A stretch of DNA of 64,000 bases from Eutypella sp. D-1 (lineage: Eukaryota; Ascomycota; Sordariomycetes; Xylariales; Diatrypaceae): contig JAJTTP010000002.1 in the NCBI GenBank assembly GCA_023313575.1, positions 3,100,001-3,164,000 of the forward strand. The letters are read 5' to 3'. Positions 13,501-25,796 of the stretch are shown here, piece by piece; position 1 is the stretch's first letter, and the number at the start of each line of letters is the position of its first letter. A program made the position numbers and the translations under genes. Below the pieces are notes generated by a model that had not been told where the DNA came from, did not search any database, and worked only from the letters and a program-made list of their open reading frames with translations.

Positions 13501-15260
13501 TTAATAAATTTAAGTTTCGTTATATTAAATAAAAACGTCCGTTACTTTTTAATAAATAAAAAAGAATTAAAATTAAAGTTATGAAAAAACGTAAATATAA
13601 CTTTATTTTACGGTAATATTTAAAGTATTCGGGTTATATTATTATTAATAAGTTATAAGCTATTAATAATAAATTTAATATTATAAATAATATTATTATC
13701 TTTTAACCTTTAGTTTTTTTTTTTACTATTATAATCGTTATAATTATCGTTTTCGCTTTAAAAATTATTACTATTTTTATTTATATTAATAACGTTTTAT
13801 ATATTATAATTAATAAATAATTAAGTTTTATTAATAAATTATTAATTTTGTAAACTTAAATTAAAATCGTTATCGTTAAACTTTAAATTTCTTTTTATCT
13901 TTAAATTTTTAATTTATTAAAATAATTATTAAGTAAAAGATAAAAAAAATTATTAAAAAGAATAAAGTAAATAAAACTTAACTTTTTTAAAAATTAAAAT
14001 ATTTTAATAAAAAAGGTGGCTGTATTTAATATAAAACCCGATTTTATAATTTAAACTATATATAAAATAAATAATATTTTATAATTACGTAATATCTTTT
14101 CTTTTTATTTATTTTTTATAGCTTTTTTTTATTACTTTTTTATCCCGGTTTCGTATAAACGGAATACTTTTATTTTCTTTATAACATAATTCGTTTAAAT
14201 TAAATAATAACCTTTATAATAATTACCGTAATAAGTTAAATAAATTTAATAAAAATCGGTTAAGTTTTTTATAAATAATTACGTAAAACTTAATAAGTTT
14301 TATAATTAAATATATTAAAAACTCGTCGCATAACTCTTTTAAAATTATTAATAAAAGTTCAACCTTTATTTAAATTACGCGTTATTATTATCGTAAATTA
14401 AGAAATAAATTAATTATTTATTTTATAATTATTTTAAAACTTATTAATTTATAACAATATAAACTTTATAAAAAGTATAGTATTATTAAAACAAAACCGA
14501 TTTAATTATTAATAAATTATTATTTTAACGGGTAATTTATAATATTTTATTAAAATAACCCGGGGGTTAATTACGTATTTAATTATCGGTATTAAAAACG
14601 TTATAAAAAGTAATAAGGAAATTTTCAATTACCGTATTTTAAAATAATAACTTTTGCGTTATTTATTTTAAACAGGTAACGTTATAAGTTAAAAATATTT
14701 AATTTATACGGTACATTTATTTTTATTAAAATATAATAATTTTTAGCTTTAATTTAATAAAACAAAAGCGTAATTATATATAAACCGTATATTTAACTAA
14801 ATTAATACTTATTTTATAAAAAGAAATATATATAAATTTTACGAATTAAATATAATATAATTTATAAAAAATTTCTTACCTTATATTTCGTTATTTTTAT
14901 AATTAATTCTTTTTCCTAATTTCTTAACTTTATAACAATACGCCCGTATACTTTTTGTTTTATTTTTATTTTTATATCTTTATTAATATTACGTTATAGT
15001 ATAATTATATAACGTTATAATAATTAAAATAATCGTAAAATAATCTTTTTTAAATAAACGTTGAGTTATAATAATAAGTAATAAACGTAAATGCCGTAAA
15101 GTAAAAAAGCTTTTATTTAATAACTTTTATATTAAAAAAGCCCGGTTAAAAAACAATTTATCGGTTAAATAAAACAAGATCGAAAAAGCTAATTATAATA
15201 TAAAATAAGTTATCCGCCGTAAAATCGCGGCTTAAAAATAAAAAAACCTTAACGTTATTT
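10565..15260 (-). pseudogene. unidentified, RIP-destroyed core of the outer element
   Basis: This 4.7-kb stretch is the largest block of the outer transposon free of retroelement sequence. It has no intact open frame. On the minus strand several stretches keep protein-like composition when stops at TAA/TAG are read as former Trp or Gln, for example near 11,940 (SDRPGVDKLFI) and near 12,690 (KLIGRFRIIIIDNG). I could not match these to a hAT transposase or another family. A transposase gene is expected here, but that is inference. The minus orientation is a weak call. Confidence 0.35.
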
Positions 15261-15680
15261 TGTTATAACCGGTCAGGTTATTAAGCCGAGTGGGGCTAAC
15301 ATAATAAAAAAAGATCTTTAACTTTTATTTTAAAGAAAAAAACAGCCATATTAAAATAGTTATATGCGTTATATAAAGGATCGGTTAAATCGGTAATAAT
15401 CTTAACGATATTAAATCGTTATATTTAAATACGATTTTAACAATTTAATAATAACTATATATTTTAATATTAAAAATAAAGGATATAAATAATATATAAT
15501 TACGTTTATTACTTTTTTTTAAATAATCTTTAAATTTACCAGCTTATAATATAACTTAATTACTTAAAACGCCTTTTCTTTTATTACCAGATATAAATAT
15601 TTATTATTTAAATCCTTTAATACTTTTATTAATATAAACCCTCGTTTAAATTATACGTTACAAATAAACCAGCCGTTATA
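15261..15680 (+). repeat. 5' LTR of chromovirus copy 2
   Basis: TGTTATAACCGGTCAGG to CCAGCCGTTATA, about 420 bp. Heavily mutated and slightly shortened relative to the 439-bp LTRs. Confidence 0.87.
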
Positions 15681-16831
15681 TGTTATAAACTTTTATTTAA
15701 TAATATTATTAATTTTAAATAATATCCGATATTATGTTTTTTTAAGCTAAAACGTTTAATAAATTATTAACTTTTTATTTAAACGGATCGAATAAATTAA
15801 ATAAACGGTAATTATAGCCGTAATTTAAAGGATTATACCCGTTAAACTTAATCTTAAAAAATTTAAAATTTTTAATAAGATTACTTTTATATAATTCTTT
15901 TTATTATAACCGTAACTTATTTATATTAATAACGTTATATATTAATTACGGAAACCGATAAAATTCTTAATATTATTTTATATTTTACCGAAAAGATAGC
16001 TTAATAATTTAAACTTATTTTAAATGCTTTTATAAAAATACAAACAAAATATAAAACTATAAAAATTAAACGTTTTTTTAAGAAATATAAAAACTTCGTA
16101 AAAAAAGTAAAAACTAATTATAAAAACCCGGATAAAGCTTAAGCCGTTACGTAATAATTTTTAAGTTTTAAATAAAAAGAAACAGCTTATATTTACGCCG
16201 CGTAATTTAAATAATTTACCGTAAAAAGAAATTAAATAAATAATAAACTTTTTATTAACATATTTTATTAAATATTTAAAAATTTAATTAAAAATAAAAT
16301 TATTACATAAAATAAATTAAATATTTTTAATAAATTTGTTATTTTACTAATTAAAATCGATAATAAATAATTTAAATAACGATAAGAAAAAAAAGGATAT
16401 TATATATCTAAAGGATTTAAATAATATTAAAATAATAAAAATTAAAATTAAAAACTTACCGATATATTTTACGAGACGGTATTAAAACCTATATAACTCG
16501 ATATAATATAAAAAAGTAAATAACATATTAAATGTTATAACTGTAATAAAATAAAGCATTTTAAAAAAAATATAAAGGATTTAAATAAAACGGAAATTAA
16601 AAACCTATATTAAAAAAAAAGACAACTTTTAACCGAAAAAGAAATATTTAAAATAATTTAATAAACGGACCTTAATAATAACGCTTACTGATAAAAATTA
16701 TAAAAAGTTAAATAATTAATATAAGCCGTAATAAAATAATAACACTAGTAATAATAAAACGAATATTTCGACGATAATAAAAAAAAGCCTTTATAAAAGG
16801 TTATTTTAAAAAGGAAATTATAAAATAATTA

Positions 16832-17223
16832 TGTTATAACCTGGCTAGGTTATTAGGCCTAAACAGGATTAGCATAAACAATCCCTAACCATGGCACTAG
16901 AAGGGACAGCCACGATAAGATAAGCCATACTTAGGTCACGTGATAAAAAGGATAGCCTAAATAGCCCAGCTATCCTAACGATTTAACATTTAATATCATA
17001 TTCCGGTATTAAGAATAAAAGATATAAATAATATATAATTACGTTTATTACCTTTTTTTTAAATAATCTTTAAGCTTATTAGCTTATAATATAATTTAAT
17101 TATTTAAAATACCTTTTTTATATTATTATTAAACGTGATTATTTATTATTTAAAACCCTTAATACTTTTATTAATATAAACCCCTTAATTAAATTAATAG
17201 TTAGGAATAAACAAGCCGTTATA
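16832..17223 (+). mobile_element. nested solo LTR in copy 2
   Basis: TGTTATAACCTGGCTAGG to AAGCCGTTATA, 392 bp, with a perfect 5-bp duplication AATTA (16827-16831 and 17224-17228). The gag-pol remnant of copy 2 resumes immediately after it, in register with copy 1 around 4268. Confidence 0.88.
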
Positions 17224-20200
17224 AATTAAATAACTGGCTTAAAAAATAATACGATTATAAATTATAAAAAATATATAGCATTTATATAAAACGGTTTTTA
17301 TAACGTTTTAAAAAGTAACAATTTAAAATCTATTTATAATAGCTTTATAACTGGGATAAATTTATTAACCAGGAACTTTAAACGAAAACGTGATATTTTT
17401 TAAAATACTTTATGAATTACCGGAAATACGAATATTATTAACATAAGGAATAAAAAATTAATATTGCTAGCTAAATTAAATAAATGGCTAAGGAAGGATT
17501 CGATTTCTTATAATAAAAAAAAAGAAAAATTATTAAATACCGACTTATAAACCTTCGAGGATTTATTAAAAAGAATCACGCTTAATAAAGCTAACCTGCG
17601 GAATTTATACGATAAATTAGTAATAAAAAAGTAACGGCGTAAAGGATTTAATAACGGAAAACTTTATAATAATTTATATAATACCGTATAAATTTACGAT
17701 AAAAAATTAAAATAATAAAACCGTTTATATTAAAGCTATAAAACGGTATTATACGGCTTAAAAACGTAATATAATACTTATAAGTTATTTTAAAAGCTTA
17801 GAAACGATATAAATATATTATAATACGAATAAAGGTTAAAAATAACTGGTATACCGTTATAATAAATAATAAAGCCGAAAGTAATTATATAACTTTAAAT
17901 TTATATAATAAGGTATAATTATTATAAAGAAATAATATTTTTATAACATATTAAAAGCCGAAAGTTATATTTTTTAATACGATAAAAAAAGGTATTACGA
18001 AAAACCGATTAATTTAATATATATATCGAAAGAATAAAATAAAACGTTATTTTCGATATTATGTTTTTAAAAAGATATAATATAATTTATCGATTAATTA
18101 AAAAACTGGTTAAATAATATCTTTTTTATTTTTTAAAAACCGACAATAGCTTAAAACAATATTTTAATATTTAACGGATAATAAATACGGGCATAAAGAT
18201 ATAATAAAAACTTTATTAAAAGGAATATAATAAATTAAAAAAAAAGGATATAAAAAAAGGATTAAACGAATTATCGTATTTATCTGATAATAATTTCGTT
18301 TTTTTAATAATATTTTTTAAAAAAATAACTATATTATTATAAATACGATAAAATGTTTAACGAAAAATTTAAAAGAGGATTATTATAACATAATAAATAA
18401 AATCACGAGATTATTTTAATAAAAAGAAAAACGTTACGATTTTATAAAATTTATAACCTTAATAAAATCGAACTTAAACAATTACGAAAGTACTTTAAAA
18501 ATAAATTAACGAAAAAATATATTTAATAATTTAAGTTATTAATAAAATATTTAATTATATTTATATTTAAAAAAAACGGTAAATTATAATTAATAATCGA
18601 TTACCGATAATTAAATAAAATTATTATAAAAAACCGGATACCGTTATTATTTATTATTAAAATAAAGGACCGTTTATACGGAGCTAAATAGTTTATTACC
18701 TTAAACTTTAAAGATAAATATTATTATATTAAAATTAAACCTAAAAATAAGTAAAAAATAACTTTTAAAATAAAGTACGGCTTATTCGAATATTTAATTA
18801 TATTTTTTAAATTAATTAACGCGTTAATATTATTTTAACGCATAATTAATTACGTTTTACCAAGATATTTTAATATGTTTATTATTTATTATTTTAATAA
18901 TATTCTTATTTATTTAAATTTAAAAGAATACCACGAAGAATATGTATATAAAGTATCATAAACATTATAAAACGTTAACCTATTAATAAAACCCGAAAAA
19001 AGTGTATTTTATATATAAGAAATGGAATTTTTTAAACATATTATCACCCCCGAACATATTAAAATAAACCTTAAAAAAATTACGATTATTAAAAATTTAA
19101 AAATGCTTATTAATATAAAAAATATATAAACTTTTTTCGGTTTAATAAATTATTATTAAAAGTTTATATAATAATTTAAATATATTATAACATTTTTTAT
19201 AAACTTAAAAAAAAAGAATAAACGATTTATATAAATTAATATTTATTATATACGATTTTAAAAAACCCGTTAAGTTAAAGATTAACGTTTCGGATTACGT
19301 TTTCGGAGTATAAATTAAATAATAAAATAAAGAAAAAGTTATATTTTATTCCATTTTATTTTTATAAACTTATTAAAACCGAATTTAATTACTTTATTTA
19401 CGATAAAGAGTTTTTTATAATCGTTAACGTATTTAAAGAATTTAAATATTATTTTATAAAAAGTATGCATTAAATTAAGGTTTATACCGATTATAAAAAT
19501 ATTATATATCTTTTTATTATTTAAATCCTTAACGGAAAATAGTTATAATATATTAAATATTTTACGGAATTTAATTATATTATTATTTATAAAAAAGATT
19601 AAAAAATAAATAAATAATCGTTATTAATAAATAGCTTATTATAAAAAAGAATATATATTAATAAAAAATATAATATTCCGATAAACGTTAAAAGAACATT
19701 TAAAATAATAATAAACTGTTATTATTAAAATTATAAAAACAGTTAATATAAGAAATTTATAAATATCTTTTATACGGATATTTAACAAATTATAAAAGTT
19801 TTAAACGATTATAACGGATTTATATATTTAATAAAATAAAATCGGTAATATAGCAAATACGATAACGATACGATATATACGGAAATATTAAAATAAAATA
19901 ATATAAATTTTACGGAAAATTATAACTATTATTAATAAAAAAATAATTATAAAAATTTATTATATTATTAATATTAAAAACTTTAATAATACGTACCGGT
20001 TATAACAGTATTTTCGTAATTATTAACCGATTTATAAAGACTTGTTTTTTATTTTATATAATAAAAATACCGACGTAAAATAAATAACATACATTCTTTT
20101 TATAATATATTATAATAACGTATAGCTTTATATTCGAAATTATCTCCGATAAAGGAATATTATTTATATTAACGTTTTAATAAAGATTTATAATAAAGCT

Positions 20201-21625
20201 AAAGTTAAACCTTAAATTTATAACCGTTTTTAAACCTTAAATAAACGGATAAGTAAAATAAATTAATTAAATATTAAAAACTTATTTTCGGTAATATATT
20301 AATTATAAATAAAAGAATTATTTATCGTATAATTAATTTATAACATAGGTTATTATAAAAGTATACGGATAATATTTATTAACGTTAATTTCGGATTTAT
20401 TTTAAACGTTTATTAAAACGTTTATAAAAAGAACCGGATAATATTAAAATTATGTTAATATTAAAATAATTTAAATAATTATATAAAAAAGTAAAAATAA
20501 AACTTAAATTCGTACGATAACGAATAAGCAAATATTATAATTAAAAAAGGTTAAAAAAATTAACTTTTTTATAAAAAGATATAATTTATTTAATTATAAA
20601 AAACATTATAATAACATAACCTAATAAAAAACTTAATTATAAATATATCAGATTATACCCAGTTATTAAAAAAATATAAAGAAATAATTACGAATTAAAC
20701 CTATTATTAAAAATTAAAAATTATTTAATTTTTTATATTTCCTTATTTAAAAACGTAACGGATATAAACGTTATAAAAATGAAATAAAATAACGTCGAAA
20801 TAAAAATAAATAAAAACGAAATAAAAAGAATTTTAAACGTATAAATAAAAAATGGACGGATAAAATATAAAGTTAAATAAACAAAATATAATAATTTCGA
20901 AAATATATAAAAACCCGTTAATTATTTAATAAATGCTTAACGTTTTTTAAAAACCTTTTATTAACGCCGATAAAAACATTAATAAAAATAATATTTTAAT
21001 TAAAAGTACCCGATATATTTATTTTAAACTAATTAAAATCCGGAATAACCTTAAAATTTATTTTAATAAACCCCGTAAAACGTGTATTTTTTACCCGACG
21101 TTTTTCCGTTTTTAATTTATTTAACTTTTTTAAATTCTCGATATTACGAAAAACCGCTTTTATTATCTTTTTATATTATATTTCTTTTTATTTTTAAATA
21201 CGTTAAGTACGCGTTTTCGTACGCTTTTTAACCTTTATAACCTTTTTAAATTCCGCCTCCAATTTATTATATTAAAAAAACACTTTCAAAAGCTGTTTAA
21301 TAATAAAATTAAAAACGTTATACCGAGGCTGGTTTTTTTAAATATAAAGAAAGTAATAAAAAAAGTCCGATTCCGAAACCTTATATTTAAAATAATAACG
21401 TTTATAATAAAAATAAAAAGCTATATTAAAAAAATTAATAAATAATATAATAGTTAAAAAAAAATCGCGTTACGTAATTTTTATAAATCGTTTAATACGT
21501 TTAAAAATATAACTAAATATAATAAAAAAAGAACGTAAAAAGAAAAACTTATTAAAAAACGTAAAAAAAAACGTAAAAAAAACAGAACAGGTTTTAAAAA
21601 TAAAAACCTTAAAAAAAGGAAATCG

Positions 21626-22050
21626 TATTATAACCGGTCGGGTTATTAGGCCGAATAAAGTTAATATAATAAGAAAAAATCCTTAATTTTTATTTTTAAA
21701 AAAAGGATAGCTATATTAAAATAGTTATATACGTTATATAAAGGATTGGTTAAATCGATAATAATTTTAATAATATTAAATCGTTATATTCGGATATAAC
21801 CTTAACGATTTAATAATAATTATATATTTTAATATTGAAAATAAAAAATATAAATAGTATATAATTACGTTTATTACTTTTTTTTTAAAATAATTTTTAA
21901 ACTTATTAATTTATAATACAACTTAATTATTTAAAACGTTTTTCCTTTTATTATTACCAGACATAATTATTTATTACTTAAATCCTTTAATACTTTTATT
22001 AATATAAATCCTTACTTAGACTATACGTTAAGAATAAACCAGCCGTTATA
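21626..22050 (+). repeat. 3' LTR of chromovirus copy 2
   Basis: TATTATAACCGGTCGGG to CCAGCCGTTATA, about 425 bp, followed by the duplication TATTT. It pairs with the LTR at 15261-15680. Confidence 0.87.
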
Positions 22051-22055
22051 TATTT

Positions 22056-23744
22056 AATAATAAATAATCTTTTAATTATATTAATTTAATTATTAATTAT
22101 AATAACGTTTAAATTAATACCTTTTTAAAATAAATAACGGTAAAATAAATAGCTTTAAAATAATAACTTTTTATAAAAAATAATAACGAATATAAAAATA
22201 CAGGAAAAATAAAAACAGCTTAATAATATATAAATAAAATCGAAAACAAAGCTCGGGTATAATTTTTAATTAATACTTTTAAAAAGCTTTTCTTTTATTT
22301 AATTAATTATATTTATAAAAGAGTAACGGTCCGATTTACGTAAAATTATTTATTAAGTAATTAAAAATATATTAACGTTTTATATATATTTAATTTATAT
22401 TTTTATAATATTTATTACTTTTTTAAAAAGATTAAAAGTTAAATAATATTAAAAGCTTTAACGGTTATTAATTACTTTTTTTAAAACGCGTTTAAAAATT
22501 ATTAACGATATTATAACTTAATTTATAAAATTAATTATATACGTTAATAATAAAAGGGCTATAATAAAAACTTAAATTAATACTATTATTAAAAACTTAA
22601 ATAACGTAATTAAAAAAAAAGTTACCGTTTTTATCGCTTTTAAAATTTAATCGGTATATAAACGTTTATTTAATTATTTTAATTTTTAATCTTTTATAAT
22701 AATAAAATAAATTATTTATTACGCAACGTAACGGCTGGTTTAATATTACGGAAATACTTTATAATAAGTTATAACTTATATATTACCGTTTTAACTTATT
22801 ATTAATAATAATTAAATAAATTATTTTTAAAAGAACAGGTTAAAAATATAATTTCGATACTTTTTTTAAGTTAATTTTTACGGAATATAAAAAGTTATTA
22901 TTATATTATTTAAGCTGCGTTTTTCTTCAGGCTATAAATTTGTAAAAAAAAAAAAACTTTTATTTTACCCGTTGAAAAAAAAGCCGATTTTATACCCGGT
23001 TATTGTATAATTTAACTTAGCCGTATTAATAAATAAAATAAATATTTATTTTATTTAATTTTTTTAAAGCTTAAAATTATTAAAAAATACGATAACATAT
23101 TTTAAAATAACTTTAAAATAATTTAACATATTATAATATTTAAATTAATAATTACCGTTTATACCCCGGTTTATATAATACTTTTTTATTTAAACGTATT
23201 AAATTTATTAATATACGGGGTTTAAATTAAAAACCGTATATTATTAAATAATTTATAATTTTAATATAATAACTTTTTATTTTTTAATTAAATTTTACGC
23301 GGTTTTATAAAATAAAATATTATTTATAATAAAAAGTTTAAACGTTATTAGTTATTACGTTACGGTATTATTTAAGATTAGTTTTATATAAAAGTAAATA
23401 ATTTATTTAATAAATAATTTAAAATGTTAAAAAAATTATTAAATCTTTTTTCCGAAACTTTATTATTTTTAATCGCGTTTTTTAATAAATCTTATACCCC
23501 GGTAATTGCTTTCCGTATTTTAAAATTAATAAAGGTTAAATCATTAATAAATTAAATTTTAAAAAAAGCCGAATTAAAAATATAAATAATTTTAATTTAT
23601 TAATTACGTTACGTTTAAATAGTTATAAAATAATTTACTTTTTAAAAAGTATAAAATAAATATATAATATATTTCGAATATTTAAACCGTAAATAATTTT
23701 ATAATAATATTTATGTTCGATTATTTTAAAATTATTTTATTTAA
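22056..23744. other. right interior of the outer hAT-like element
   Basis: AT-rich, RIP-mutated sequence between copy 2 and the right terminal repeat. Short protein-like frames survive on the plus strand (for example around 23450-23560), but none is long or recognisable. Expected to be part of the outer element's coding or subterminal region. Confidence 0.5.
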
Positions 23745-24028
23745 AGTTATTTATAAAATAAGTATTTAATAAATATTTATTACTTAAAGAATTACTTTTA
23801 AATACCCGGTAAGTAAAAGAAATTATTTATAAATATTTATTAAATAAAAATTTAATAATTAAATTATTTACCGGGTATTTATAAATAACTTTTTTTATTT
23901 ACGGGTACCCGGTAAGTAATTTTTTAAATATTAAAATATTTATAGGTACCCGGTGGGTAAAAAAAATTACCCCCGGGTACCCATGGGTCGGTGGGTAAAA
24001 ATCGATAGGTGGGTATTCCCTAGCCTTA
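23745..24028. repeat. right terminal inverted repeat of the island
   Basis: Inverted partner of 1433-1690, ending TTCCCTAGCCTTA. It contains several GGTACCCGGTGGGTAA-like subterminal blocks. The outermost 100 bp are less AT-rich than the interior, so the RIP gradient falls off towards the end. Confidence 0.75.
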
Positions 24029-24036
24029 GGTTCGGA
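24029..24036. repeat. 8-bp target-site duplication, right copy
   Basis: GGTTCGGA directly follows the right terminal sequence TTCCCTAGCCTTA and matches 1425-1432 exactly. Confidence 0.85.
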
Positions 24037-25796
24037 CGTTGATTGCCTCCGCCTTTCCAGAAGTAGGGTCGATAGACTGTCCCGTACTCCGTAGATGATG
24101 ATAATTTCAAAGACGCTTGAATCTCCGTGGATGTAAGCGACGGAATTGATGCTAATGCAGCTATAATTCGTGATATATATTGATTTCATATGGCTACTTG
24201 GGGCGGGGTTCATCAGAGGCAGGGAGCACAAAAATACAGTGTGCTCTGCAGGAAACCTCGAGTTGCACTTAACGTATCTGAACCATTTGTTCGGGAAGAT
24301 TATTAAAAAGAGCCAGATTATCAACCACCAAAAGAGCTTATATTAGGTCATAGTTTGAGCTCAAGTTCAGCAGGTACGAAATTGATGGGAAAGTGAAAGA
24401 ATATCCCCAAATCGTGAAAATTAAGCAGCTCAATCATATCATGAGATAGATGAAGATTCGATATATGACGGAAATAAGGGCGAGTTATCCTCGCGTTCTA
24501 AAAGAGGGTGAAGAAAAATACCGGATACAGGTGGATCACCGGAGGCTAGGTCACATGATCCCTCAACTAGATACCCCTTTTCTAACCCAGTTGGCCCACT
24601 CCATAGACAGGGGCTCACTTGAACATGATACCAAGATACTTTTGCCGACATGTATCATCGAACAGAGCATGCCGAGGCTTAGAACAGCGTTGTGGAGATT
24701 AATAGCGTCTAGCATTAGGACTTCGGTCTGAGAACGGCGATTCCGATATCGATCTAGCAATAACCATTTCGAGGTAGCCAATACCAAGCGCTCGAAAGCG
24801 ATTATTTTCGCGGAAGCCGGCCTAACAGCCTGAGTGCACTTGTGATCTACTTCGTAGCCTGTCATAGTAGTGACCCCCTGTCGCCCCGGTCCCATCCCTA
24901 TTTCCCCCGGAACCGCCACATTTTGAGGCTACTGTTGGTACTCCCCATCTTATCAACGCCAACGAGGCCATAATATCATTGGTTGAAACTTCATCCCTGT
25001 ACGTACGTATCTCGCATACAGGATTACCACTCTTACTGCTTCCGATCCTTTCCACAGCCTATTGGCTTATGTAATAAATACCCCCTATCTTCATGTAGTT
25101 CAGTAGAGGGACTTGGCTATATATCCAATTAGTCAGCTATTTGCTGCCGATTTTGGTACATAAGAAGAAGAAGATTAGGTGTTTGAGTGGTCGCCGATGT
25201 GATATTGAAGGCTGTCTACCATCCCATCCCGAATCTAACGCTGCAATGATACTTTGTATATTGCAAAGTGCATGTTACGACGGGATGGGCTGACGTTGTC
25301 AGTATCCATATAACCCCTATTGACGTGATCTAACAGCTCGTGCGGTATTCAATCTTTTCGGATTGATCTAGAATCTCCATAAATCACGACCTTACTCGCT
25401 TATTGAGCTATAGATGGTGTAGAGAAAGTTACCGCTTACCCTCCTTACCGAGGGTACGTTACCCATAGGGTTTCATTTATTGAACTGCCGGCTTAGAATG
25501 AGCATCACTATTCGTTTAGGTACGGCATCGCATCCATGTCAAATGCATGCATATACTGACAAAATGTATTGACCTGCAAGTTCACCGAGTATAGATTCCG
25601 GCGTACATTACGGTCTCCGTATGAGGCATTATTACCTTCCATTCGACTACTGTACCCGGACAAAGTGCATGAGACTATTTGCACAAAATGGTTAATAAAG
25701 CATTTGAAGTGAGGATGCAGCCTATCATGTTAGGGAAAAATCGAAAGTAACTGTAACATTCAGTCTTACAACACACTCGGCACACCGAATTGCGCG
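24037..25796. other. intergenic DNA right of the transposon island
   Basis: Normal base composition resumes abruptly after the duplication at 24029-24036. Only short unrelated open frames are present (longest about 118 codons, with no recognisable motif). It contains a nested hairpin at 25223-25289 and the 3' flank of the pseudokinase gene. Confidence 0.5.
25223..25289. other. nested stem-loop
   Basis: CCCATCCCG (25223-25231) pairs with CGGGATGGG (25281-25289). The 49-nt loop contains a second perfect hairpin, ACTTTG with CAAAGT around TATATTG. It does not fit a tRNA or 5S rRNA. It could be a foldback remnant or a structured RNA; nothing else indicates transcription. Confidence 0.4.

Larger units (their letters stand above)
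15261..22050 (+). mobile_element. full-length Ty3/Gypsy chromovirus, RIP-inactivated (copy 2)
   Basis: Same family as 2257-9546, with a perfect 5-bp duplication TATTT (15256-15260 and 22051-22055). Internal sequence is collinear with copy 1: gag from about 15690, interrupted at 16832-17223 by a solo LTR, then reverse transcriptase (about 18600-18930, again NN for the catalytic DD), RNase H near 19275, integrase at about 20140-20290 and a chromodomain at about 20785-20925. A purine tract (about 21611-21623) precedes the 3' LTR. Mutation is heavier than in copy 1, with several short deletions, so it is probably the older insertion or went through more RIP cycles. Confidence 0.9.
1433..24028. 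mobile_element. composite hAT-like DNA transposon with nested retroelements
   Basis: The AT-rich island starts with TAAGGCTAGGGAA (1433-1445) and ends with its exact inverse (24016-24028). It is flanked by the identical 8-mer GGTTCGGA at 1425-1432 and 24029-24036. Inverted similarity continues inward for about 250 bp and includes subterminal GGGTACCCG-type blocks. The 8-bp duplication, a terminus fitting the hAT consensus YARNG, and such subterminal repeats are known hAT traits. Other superfamilies with 8-bp duplications, such as the large fungal KDZ elements, remain possible because no transposase can be read. Removing the inserted LTR elements leaves about 8.06 kb (1433-2256, 9552-10120, 10565-15260, 22056-24028). 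RIP has removed all long open frames. Confidence 0.85.

Noticed and set aside
1433..24028. Centromere or mitochondrial insertion as explanation of the AT-rich island
   Set aside because: Exact transposon ends, target duplications and chromovirus domains explain the island; transition-only differences between LTRs point to RIP.
23899..24324. 141-codon minus-strand frame
   Set aside because: It spans the transposon end and the target duplication into flanking DNA, and has no motif.
24439..25055. Overlapping frames of 70-118 codons on both strands
   Set aside because: Mutually overlapping, no family features; probably chance.
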